Assembly (NCBI GenBank): GCA_947594085.1
Contig: CANQEB010000150.1
Span: 1 to 6,267, forward strand
Length of the DNA: 6,267 nt
DNA from: an uncultured Lachnospiraceae bacterium
GTDB taxonomy: Bacteria; Bacillota; Clostridia; Lachnospirales; Lachnospiraceae
Reading direction: 5' to 3'
The notes beneath the pieces were generated by a model. That model had not been told where the DNA came from, did not search any database, and was given only the letters and a program-made list of their open reading frames with translations. Position 1 is the first letter of the stretch; every line of letters begins with the position of its first letter. The position numbers and the translations under genes are program-made. Positions 1-5,428 of this stretch are shown here, one piece after another.

Positions 1-34
1 AATGCGTAGCATGAGCTTAGTACCGCTGCGTTGC

Positions 35-132
35 CGAATCGAGTGAGAACGTGTTTGCCGTGGTATCGACAATTCCCGTCGGGCGTTCGGGCGGCCGGGC
101 GTTACTGTGATGTACGTTAAACACGAATCGAG
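35..132 (+). repeat. Direct repeat CGAATCGAG flanking the upstream region (35-43 and 124-132)
   Basis: The nonamer CGAATCGAG occurs at 35-43, followed by TGAGAAC, and again at 124-132, followed by GTGACAAG. The similarity continues loosely beyond the nonamer if one G is treated as an insertion. The right copy supplies the start of the AGGTGA ribosome binding site of the methyltransferase gene. The left copy leads to no open frame of note. It could be a small duplication or chance. Confidence 0.4.
80..103. repeat. Three tandem GC-rich octamers
   Basis: Three head-to-tail 8-bp units share the core CGGGCG and end in TT, GC and TT (starts at 80, 88 and 96). They lie 40 bp upstream of the methyltransferase start, in non-coding sequence. 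No function can be assigned. They may be a replication-slippage product or a protein-binding array. I found no convincing -35/-10 promoter pair in the 1-142 region around them. Confidence 0.6.
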
Positions 133-142
133 GTGACAAGTT

Positions 143-901
143 ATGGCTTCTTATGAGAGCTTCGCGCAGGTGTATGACACCTTCATGGACAACGTTCCGT
201 ACGACGAGTGGTGCGCGTACCTGCACAGCCTGCTGACACAGTACGGCGTGGAGGACGGGCTTGTGCTGGAGCTTGGCTGTGGGACCGGCGAGATGACGGA
301 GCGTCTGGCGGCATTGGGCTATGATATGATTGGCGTGGATAATTCGGCGGAAATGCTGGAGATCGCGCAGGAGAAGAAGGATGCCTCCGGACACGACATT
401 CTGTATCTGCTTCAGGATATGCGCGAGTTTGAGCTTTATGGAACGGTGCGCGCGGTCGTGAGTGTCTGCGATTCGATCAACTATGTGACGGATAGAGAAG
501 AGCTTGTCCGGGTGTTCGCTCTCGTCAACAATTATCTCGACCCGGGCGGCGTATTTATTTTTGACATGAACACGGCCGGCAAGTATCGGGAGCTCGGGGA
601 GTCAGTGATTGCGGAGAACCGTGATGAGGGCAGCTTCATCTGGGAAAACTGGTACGACGAGGAGACGCGGATCAACGAGTACGATCTGACGCTGTTCCTT
701 CGGCAGGAGGACGGACTCTATGAGAAGTATGAGGAGACGCACTATCAGAGGGCGTATGAGATCCGGGAGATCGAGGATGCGCTTGCGCGTGCTGGTCTGA
801 AGCTTGAGGCAGTGTTCGATGCGTTTACACAGGATGCGCCCCGACCGGGCAGTGAGCGGGTGTATTTCGTCGCGCGGGAGTGTGGGAAGCGAAATCCTTG
901 A
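143..901 (+). CDS. Class I SAM-dependent methyltransferase, YqeM-like
   Basis: A cytoplasmic enzyme predicted to transfer a methyl group from S-adenosylmethionine to an unidentified acceptor. The 252 residues match the usual length of the YqeM-like family. The N-terminus carries the family pattern FAQVYDTFMDNVPYDEW (residues 7-23). Motif I, which binds SAM, is LELGCGTGE at 42-50. Asp66 in IGVDNS is the acidic residue at the end of strand 2 expected to contact the ribose. QDMREF (91-96) and VCDSINYV (108-115) fit the later Rossmann strands. There is no signal peptide or membrane segment. The ATG at 143 follows AGGTGA (131-136) with 6-nt spacing, and the N-terminal motif begins at once, so this start is well supported. 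In Bacillus the homologue sits in the yqeG-nadD-rsfS cluster. None of those neighbours is visible here, so context does not help with the substrate. The family is sure; the substrate is unknown. Confidence 0.9.
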   Translation: MASYESFAQVYDTFMDNVPYDEWCAYLHSLLTQYGVEDGLVLELGCGTGEMTERLAALGYDMIGVDNSAEMLEIAQEKKDASGHDILYLLQDMREFELYGTVRAVVSVCDSINYVTDREELVRVFALVNNYLDPGGVFIFDMNTAGKYRELGESVIAENRDEGSFIWENWYDEETRINEYDLTLFLRQEDGLYEKYEETHYQRAYEIREIEDALARAGLKLEAVFDAFTQDAPRPGSERVYFVARECGKRNP

Positions 902-970
902 CGCAGATAGAAGAAGCGATTTGTGAGGAGTAGGATTCTGCCAAACCTTTTCGGCTTAGCGGGCGCACGG

Positions 971-1009
971 CATACATGCCTTATGGTACAGCATGATGCG
1001 GCATGTATG
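971..1009. repeat. Inverted repeat between convergent genes, possible bidirectional terminator
   Basis: A perfect 10-bp inverted repeat has CATACATGCC at 971-980 and GGCATGTATG at 1000-1009, with a 19-nt loop. The loop holds a second small dyad, GCATgATGC (991-999). Further copies of GGCAT follow at about 1010-1019. It sits in the 130-bp spacer where the methyltransferase (+) and the ABC permease (-) converge, which is the place for a shared terminator. Neither strand has a T-tract after the stem, so it is not a standard Rho-independent terminator. It could act as a transcript-end hairpin or be a binding site. Confidence 0.5.
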
Positions 1010-1031
1010 GCATGGCATGGGATATCGGACG

Positions 1032-2717
1032 TTATAGTTTCTCTAGCTCTTTCTCCGCGATCGTGTACATGCGCCGGTCGGTCAGCACGGCCAGGACAAT
1101 GAGCAGCAGCGGGATTGCCAGCAGACAGGGAAGCGCCAGAAAAAGATGCTTCCGGAGGAAAGAGTAGAGGAAGACAAGCCCGATGATGACAAGAATCGTC
1201 AGCAGATAGCTTCCCAGGATCAGCTTTGCGTTCTTTTTGACGGCGGTCGCCTCGTTGTCCCAGTGCAGGTTCGCGTGGCGGATGCCGCTGATCATGTCGA
1301 TGTCCACGACAAGCAACAGAAGCGGGAGGCCGACCGAAAGGCTGTAGGGCAGGACATACCAGGGGATTATGCCCAGAATTACCCCGACAAGCGCGGCGAC
1401 CGTCAGATATACGACCGTCGAGATGCCGACGATGTTCCGCGCGACGTTGCGTTTCGCCCGGATCTGCTCGCGGAATGAGAGCGGGAGCTGTTTCATGAAG
1501 GAGAACATATCGCCCTCTCTTGTGATCGAGGAATAGGCGAGATCATTGAACATATTCAGAAAGAGAATGGCTGCGCAGACAATGCCGAGCGTCAGGACCA
1601 GAACAAGGGTGACGTCGGAGGTCAGCGCGGCCTTTAATGTTGCCAGTTCTTCTTCCGAGCCCTCCGGCGCAGGCGCGGCGGTCATCTTTGAGATCAGGAA
1701 AAGCGGGATTATGATGAGCGGCCAGCCAAATGCCAGGATAAAATCCTTCAGCAGATAGACTGGGTTGCGCAAAAGCAGCCGCAGCTCTTTTTGCTGATAG
1801 CTTGCGCGCGGATTCTTTGCCTTGTAGATCTTTTCCCTGGATCGGTCGGTAAGCCGCCGGGAGGAAGAAGCGTCCTGCATATTGACGGCGCCCTTCAGGT
1901 ACAAAAATCCTGCGGCCGCGAGATAAGCGGCGAGCGCGGCGGCCGTGACGAGCAGCGCCTGTAGGAGGGGAAGCAACCCTCCCGTCTCTGCGAATTTGCG
2001 GATAAACGGAATGACGGGAACCAGCCAGACATAGTTTTTGGTGAAATTCAGGACGGTTCCGGCCGCCTTCACAAGGTCTATATCTGTGGACGACAGGGCA
2101 TACCAGCACACATAGGCGATGACGCCGATTAGCGCGCCGAGAACGCCGATGTATTTCATCACGTTGCGACTGCGCATGAAGCGGAACACGCTCATGAACA
2201 GGATGGCGAGCGCCGCCATCGCAAACGTGGTGAACAGCGGGATAAGGACGATGTACAAAAGGACGCCCAGCCAGAAGAGAAGACCGGTAGAGGCCGCGAA
2301 GCCGTAACCCACAGCGAAGGACAGCAGTATCCCGGCCATGATCAGGAAAGATCCCGGCAGTACATCCGCAAGCCTTACCGTGGCGAGCGCAACAGAGGAG
2401 AGCGGCATGGTGATGAGCAAGGCGGTATCCGTCGACATATAGAGGGAGTTGATCAGCCGGATCAGTCCCTTTACCGCGACAATACAGCCGCCGATCAGAG
2501 CCAGGACCGAGAGCACGACAGAGACTCCGCCGAACAGTTCGAGCATGCCGGCGAACGCATAGCCGATGTAGCCGCCCCCAGCCGCTGCGCACAGGACAAG
2601 GACAAGCTCGACAATCAGCGAGATCGGGATGTTCTTGTCGGCGTACGGCGAAGTGTCTGAGGGGGTTGATTTATCGCATTTGCGAAGCGTTTTATAGAGC
2701 AGAACATATTTCTTCAT
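1032..2717 (-). CDS. ABC exporter permease, about 12 membrane helices (EcsB-like)
   Basis: The membrane subunit of an ABC-2-type exporter, encoded just downstream of its ATPase. The 561 residues contain roughly 12 hydrophobic segments (near 32-56, 62-86, 120-140, 145-177, 188-209, 254-276, 326-344, 370-390, 428-450, 455-475, 500-522 and 526-546). A basic cytoplasmic loop lies at about 280-322. Two related loop motifs are visible, STDTALLITMPLSS (95-108) and REGDMFSFMKQLPLS (400-414), suggesting two homologous halves. The stretch LHWDNEATAVKKNAK (484-498) resembles a conserved element of large putative ABC exporter permeases. The ATG follows GAGGAA, which overlaps the ATPase stop codon. The gap between the two genes is 10 bp, so they are probably translationally coupled. 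There is no signal peptide, peptidase domain or substrate-binding protein gene nearby. The substrate cannot be told; peptides, lipids or drugs are all possible. Confidence 0.85.
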   Translation of the reverse strand: MKKYVLLYKTLRKCDKSTPSDTSPYADKNIPISLIVELVLVLCAAAGGGYIGYAFAGMLELFGGVSVVLSVLALIGGCIVAVKGLIRLINSLYMSTDTALLITMPLSSVALATVRLADVLPGSFLIMAGILLSFAVGYGFAASTGLLFWLGVLLYIVLIPLFTTFAMAALAILFMSVFRFMRSRNVMKYIGVLGALIGVIAYVCWYALSSTDIDLVKAAGTVLNFTKNYVWLVPVIPFIRKFAETGGLLPLLQALLVTAAALAAYLAAAGFLYLKGAVNMQDASSSRRLTDRSREKIYKAKNPRASYQQKELRLLLRNPVYLLKDFILAFGWPLIIIPLFLISKMTAAPAPEGSEEELATLKAALTSDVTLVLVLTLGIVCAAILFLNMFNDLAYSSITREGDMFSFMKQLPLSFREQIRAKRNVARNIVGISTVVYLTVAALVGVILGIIPWYVLPYSLSVGLPLLLLVVDIDMISGIRHANLHWDNEATAVKKNAKLILGSYLLTILVIIGLVFLYSFLRKHLFLALPCLLAIPLLLIVLAVLTDRRMYTIAEKELEKL

Positions 2718-2727
2718 GGCGGGTTCC

Positions 2728-3480
2728 TCACTGATGAATGTCTTTGGTCAGGTCTGTTTCCTGATCCGCGTTGATCCTGATAAAAATGTCTTCGAGGGAC
2801 AGGTCGGATGGGTATTCTGCCCGCAGTCCTTCCAGTGTGCCCTGATACTGCAGATCTCCTTTTTTGATGATGAGGATCTCATCGCAGAGCTTCTCCGCCA
2901 CCTCCAGGACGTGCGTGGAGAACAGCACGGAATTGCCCTGCGCACAGTGTTCTTTCATCATCAGCTTCAGCTCGTGCGACGCCAGCGGATCCAGCCCCAG
3001 CATCGGCTCGTCCAGGATCCAGATCGACGGACGGTGGACGAGCGCACCCAGGATCATGATCTTCTGCCGCATGCCGTGGGAATAAGACAGGATCGTGTTC
3101 TCCAGTGCGTCGAGGATCCCCAGCCGGGCGGCGTATTCCTCGACAAACGCGCGACGACCCTCGCCCGGGGTCCCGTACATATCCGCCATGAAATTGACGT
3201 ATTCGATGCCTTTTAACCGCAGGAAATGGTCCGGCGAGTCTGATACGAATCCAAACTGCTGTTTCGCCCGAAGCGGATCCTTCCGGATATCCGTTCCGTT
3301 GAGCAGGACAGAACCGCCGTCCGGCTCCAGGATTCCTGTGATCATCTTCAAAGTTGTGGTCTTCCCGGCTCCGTTAGGGCCGATGAAGCCCGTGATCGCG
3401 CCGTCCCGCGCCGTCCAGGAAATATGGTTGACGGCAGTTTTTTCGCCGTATTTTTTCAACAAGTCATGTACTTCGATCAT
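2728..3480 (-). CDS. ABC transporter ATP-binding protein, exporter type (EcsA-like)
   Basis: The nucleotide-binding subunit that powers the permease encoded next to it, acting at the cytoplasmic face of the membrane. All the expected ATPase elements are present in 250 residues: Walker A GPNGAGKTT (34-42), signature YSHGMRQK (133-140; SHGMR in place of the classical SGGQ), Walker B IWILDEP (153-159) with catalytic Glu158, D-loop LGLDP (161-165) and switch His190 in STHVLE. The Q-loop position reads FGFVSDSP (76-83), so Asp81 or Ser80 stands where glutamine is usual. Exporter ATPases of this group often vary here, so it does not imply inactivity. The ATG is the only in-frame start near MIEVHDLLKKYG. 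A GGAGG (complement of 3494-3498) lies 13 nt upstream, a longer spacing than ideal. It is the first gene of a two-gene operon. Confidence 0.92.
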   Translation of the reverse strand: MIEVHDLLKKYGEKTAVNHISWTARDGAITGFIGPNGAGKTTTLKMITGILEPDGGSVLLNGTDIRKDPLRAKQQFGFVSDSPDHFLRLKGIEYVNFMADMYGTPGEGRRAFVEEYAARLGILDALENTILSYSHGMRQKIMILGALVHRPSIWILDEPMLGLDPLASHELKLMMKEHCAQGNSVLFSTHVLEVAEKLCDEILIIKKGDLQYQGTLEGLRAEYPSDLSLEDIFIRINADQETDLTKDIHQ

Positions 3481-3540
3481 AAGATTGCGTTTGCCTCCGT
3501 TTCACTCAGTGTCTGCCGGATCTTTTTTGCTTTACTTTTT

Positions 3541-3569
3541 ATTTTCCAATAAAAAACTCTGGCCGTCAA
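3541..3569 (-). promoter_or_regulatory. Weak candidate promoter of the ABC transporter operon
   Basis: On the minus strand, TTGACG (complement of 3564-3569) matches the -35 consensus in five of six bases. It is followed after 17 bp by GAAAAT (complement of 3541-3546), which matches TATAAT in four of six. It lies about 60 bp upstream of the ATPase start, with AT-rich sequence after it. The -35 is good and the -10 is poor, so the true -10 could be shifted by one or two bases. Confidence 0.35.
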
Positions 3570-3633
3570 CTGTTCCGACGTGAATCGCCCGCAGCGGAGC
3601 GTAAACAGGCTGCATTGGGATAGAAAAAGTATA

Positions 3634-3662
3634 TTGCAATTCTGAAATACATATGCTATAAG
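3634..3662 (+). promoter_or_regulatory. Sigma-A-type extended -10 promoter of the Y-family polymerase gene
   Basis: The -35 is TTGCAA (3634-3639), followed by a 17-bp spacer and the -10 TATAAG (3657-3662), preceded by TGC (3654-3656) as an extended -10. A-rich sequence (AGAAAAAG, 3622-3629) lies just upstream. A start near 3669 would give a leader of only about 15 nt, just enough for the AGAGGTGA ribosome binding site at 3671-3678. I see no clear LexA operator on it; an ATACATATGCTA at 3647-3658 matches an SOS box only weakly. Confidence 0.65.
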
Positions 3663-3683
3663 GCAAATAGAGAGGTGACTACA

Positions 3684-5216
3684 ATGGACAGCCGTACTTA
3701 TGTTGCGATCGATCTGAAATCATTCTACGCGTCGGTGGAGTGCAACGAGCGGGGACTGAACCCGCTCACGACAAACCTGGTCGTTGCGGACGCGAGCCGG
3801 ACGGAGAAGACGATCTGCCTGGCAGTGTCGCCGTCTTTGAAGGCGTACGGGATCTCCGGGCGGGCGCGGCTGTTTGAGGTGGTCGAGCGTGTGCACGAGA
3901 TCAACGCGCAGCGGCTTCAGAAGTTGCGGCGGCTCGGGAAGAAAGAGTTTTCCGGGAAATCGGCGAATGACGTGGAGCTGCGGCAGAATCCAGAACTTGC
4001 GCTCGACTATATCGTGGCCGTGCCGCGCATGGGGTTTTATGTGCAGTACAGCACGAAGATTTATGATATTTATCTAAAATATATTGCGCCGGAGGATATC
4101 CACGTCTACTCGATCGACGAGGTGATGATGGATGTGACGGATTATCTGAATACCTACGGACTCACAGCACGCGAACTGACGAGAAAAATGATCCGGGATG
4201 TGCTGGCGGAGACCGGGATCACGGCGACGGCCGGGATTGGGACAAATCTCTACCTGTGCAAGATCGCGATGGATATCGTGGCGAAGCACGTCGAGACGGA
4301 TCTGGGCGGCGTGCGGATCGCCGAGCTGGACGAGATGGCTTATCGACGGGAGCTTTGGTCGCACCGGCCGCTCACAGATTTCTGGCGCGTCGGCAGGGGC
4401 TACGCGCGGAAGCTGGAGGCGCACGGCCTGTACACGATGGGCGACATCGCGCGCTGCTCGCTGGGCGGCCCGACAGATTATTATAACGAAGATCTGCTGT
4501 ACAAGCTGTTTGGGATCAACGCGGAGCTGCTGATCGACCACGCCTGGGGCTGGGAGCCGTGCCGGATCGCGGACATCAAGGCGTACCGGCCGGAGACAAA
4601 CAGCGTGGGCTCCGGGCAGGTGCTCATGCGACCGTATAAGTTCGACGAGGCGCGGCTGGTGACGCGCGAGATGACGGATCTCCTTGTACTCGATCTCGTT
4701 GAGAAGCGGTTAGTGACGGATCAGATCGTCCTGACGGTCGGCTACGACGTTGAAAATTTGATGAATCCGGAGATACGGAAGAAATACAAGGGCGAGATCA
4801 CGACGAATCATTACGGTAAGCAGGTGCCGAAGCACGCGCACGGCACGACGAACCTTGACCGGCCGACTTCATCGACTAGACAGATCACCGACGCGGTCAT
4901 GGAGCTGTACGACCGCATCATGAATCCTGACCTTCTGGTGCGCCGCATCTATCTTACGGCAAACCATGTGATAGACGAGCAAAGCATTCCGAACGAGCCG
5001 ATGGCGGAGCAGATGGACCTGTTCACGGATTATGAGGCGCTCGAAAAGCAGAGAAAAGCGGAGAAGGAAGCGCTTGAGAAGGAACGGAAGCTGCAGGAAG
5101 CCGTGCTGGACATCAAGAAGAAATTCGGGAAGAACGCGGTGCTGCGGGGCATGAACTTCGAGGAGGGCGCGACGGCCCGCGCGCGCAACGAGCAGATCGG
5201 CGGGCATAAGGCTTAG
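3684..5216 (+). CDS. Y-family translesion DNA polymerase (UmuC/DinB superfamily, UvrX/YqjW-like)
   Basis: A low-fidelity polymerase expected to copy past DNA lesions in the cytoplasm. I start it at ATG 3684 (510 residues). A GTG at 3675 is in frame but lies within the AGAGGTGA ribosome binding site. Asp10 and the steric gate Phe14-Tyr15 sit in AIDLKSFYASVE (8-19). The catalytic pair Asp145-Glu146 is in YSIDEVMMDVT. A helix-hairpin-helix-like thumb is near 228-255 (DFWRVGRGYARKLEAHGL), and the little finger spans roughly 290-435. QMDLF (443-447) fits the sliding-clamp-binding pattern QxxLF. A charged, coiled-coil-prone helix (450-480) and a conserved tail (KFGKNAVLRGMN, ending IGGHKA) follow. 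About 40 extra residues lie between the two catalytic motifs compared with E. coli DinB. No YolD-like partner gene follows, although one often accompanies this Firmicute group. All catalytic residues are intact. Confidence 0.93.
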   Translation: MDSRTYVAIDLKSFYASVECNERGLNPLTTNLVVADASRTEKTICLAVSPSLKAYGISGRARLFEVVERVHEINAQRLQKLRRLGKKEFSGKSANDVELRQNPELALDYIVAVPRMGFYVQYSTKIYDIYLKYIAPEDIHVYSIDEVMMDVTDYLNTYGLTARELTRKMIRDVLAETGITATAGIGTNLYLCKIAMDIVAKHVETDLGGVRIAELDEMAYRRELWSHRPLTDFWRVGRGYARKLEAHGLYTMGDIARCSLGGPTDYYNEDLLYKLFGINAELLIDHAWGWEPCRIADIKAYRPETNSVGSGQVLMRPYKFDEARLVTREMTDLLVLDLVEKRLVTDQIVLTVGYDVENLMNPEIRKKYKGEITTNHYGKQVPKHAHGTTNLDRPTSSTRQITDAVMELYDRIMNPDLLVRRIYLTANHVIDEQSIPNEPMAEQMDLFTDYEALEKQRKAEKEALEKERKLQEAVLDIKKKFGKNAVLRGMNFEEGATARARNEQIGGHKA

Positions 5217-5281
5217 ACGGAACGAAAATTTTTATGTGCATTTGTATTTGTACATAAAAAGTAAAGCCGTCTTTTGGTTTT
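5215..5281 (+). terminator. Nested stem-loop terminator after the polymerase gene
   Basis: AGACGG (5215-5220, starting in the polymerase stop codon) pairs with CCGTCT (5267-5272). Inside it a second, longer stem pairs TTTTTATGTGCA (5229-5240) with TGTACATAAAAA (5249-5260), with one G-T pair and an 8-nt loop. A T-rich run (TTTTGGTTTTT) overlaps and follows the outer stem from 5272. This fits a Rho-independent terminator, though the inner stem is AT-rich and the T-run is broken by GG. Confidence 0.55.
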
Positions 5282-5283
5282 TA

Positions 5284-5311
5284 TTGCAATAATCAAATTA
5301 TTTTGTATAAT
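5284..5311 (+). promoter_or_regulatory. Promoter of the secreted transglutaminase-like gene
   Basis: TTGCAA (5284-5289) and a perfect TATAAT (5306-5311) are separated by 16 bp in AT-rich DNA. The spacer contains a 15-bp dyad, AATAAT-CAA-ATTATT (5288-5302), which overlaps the end of the -35 and could be an operator. Transcription from here would give a leader of about 110 nt before the start codon at 5429. Confidence 0.6.
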
Positions 5312-5335
5312 AAAAAAAGGACAGATATATAGAGC

Positions 5336-5389
5336 TGCAGTTATCAAGATAATTTGTTGAATATGTCTATCGATATAGACTTATCTGCA
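5336..5389 (+). promoter_or_regulatory. Structured 5' leader with nested dyads
   Basis: The untranslated leader holds a perfect hairpin, GTCTAT (5365-5370) and ATAGAC (5375-5380) with loop CGAT. It is enclosed by AGATAA (5347-5352) pairing with TTATCT (5381-5386), or alternatively by TGCAG (5336-5340) with CTGCA (5385-5389). TTATC-AA-GATAA (5341-5352) is a further dyad. It resembles no riboswitch class I know. It may stabilise the mRNA, bind a protein, or be chance in AT-rich DNA. Confidence 0.4.
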
Positions 5390-5428
5390 AAAATTAGATG
5401 GATTGAGAATAACAAAGGGGGAGAGTTG

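Noticed and set aside
2..46. Short plus-strand frame ending at 46, possibly the tail of an upstream gene
   Set aside because: Only 14 codons are visible, with no recognisable sequence; it cannot be told from chance.
1543..2592. Long open frame of 349 codons on the minus strand overlapping the permease gene
   Set aside because: It is out of frame with a clear membrane protein, and its Arg/His/Ala-rich translation is typical of an overlapping frame in GC-rich DNA.
2716..3583. Open frames on the plus strand opposite the ABC ATPase
   Set aside because: The ATPase has every diagnostic motif on the minus strand. The plus-strand frames show no domain and depend on the antisense of that code.
3647..3658. 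Possible LexA/SOS box ATACATATGCTA over the polymerase -10 region
   Set aside because: Only about half of the arm bases fit the GAAC-N4-GTTC consensus, and much of the similarity comes from the TA-rich promoter itself.
3675..5216. Earlier GTG start for the polymerase at 3675
   Set aside because: The GTG is part of the AGAGGTGA ribosome binding site, and no other site lies upstream at proper spacing. ATG 3684 fits the site and the family N-terminus.
5312..5428. Known riboswitch in the leader of the secreted-protein gene
   Set aside because: No conserved core of the c-di-GMP, SAM, T-box, TPP or similar classes could be recognised; only simple dyads are present.
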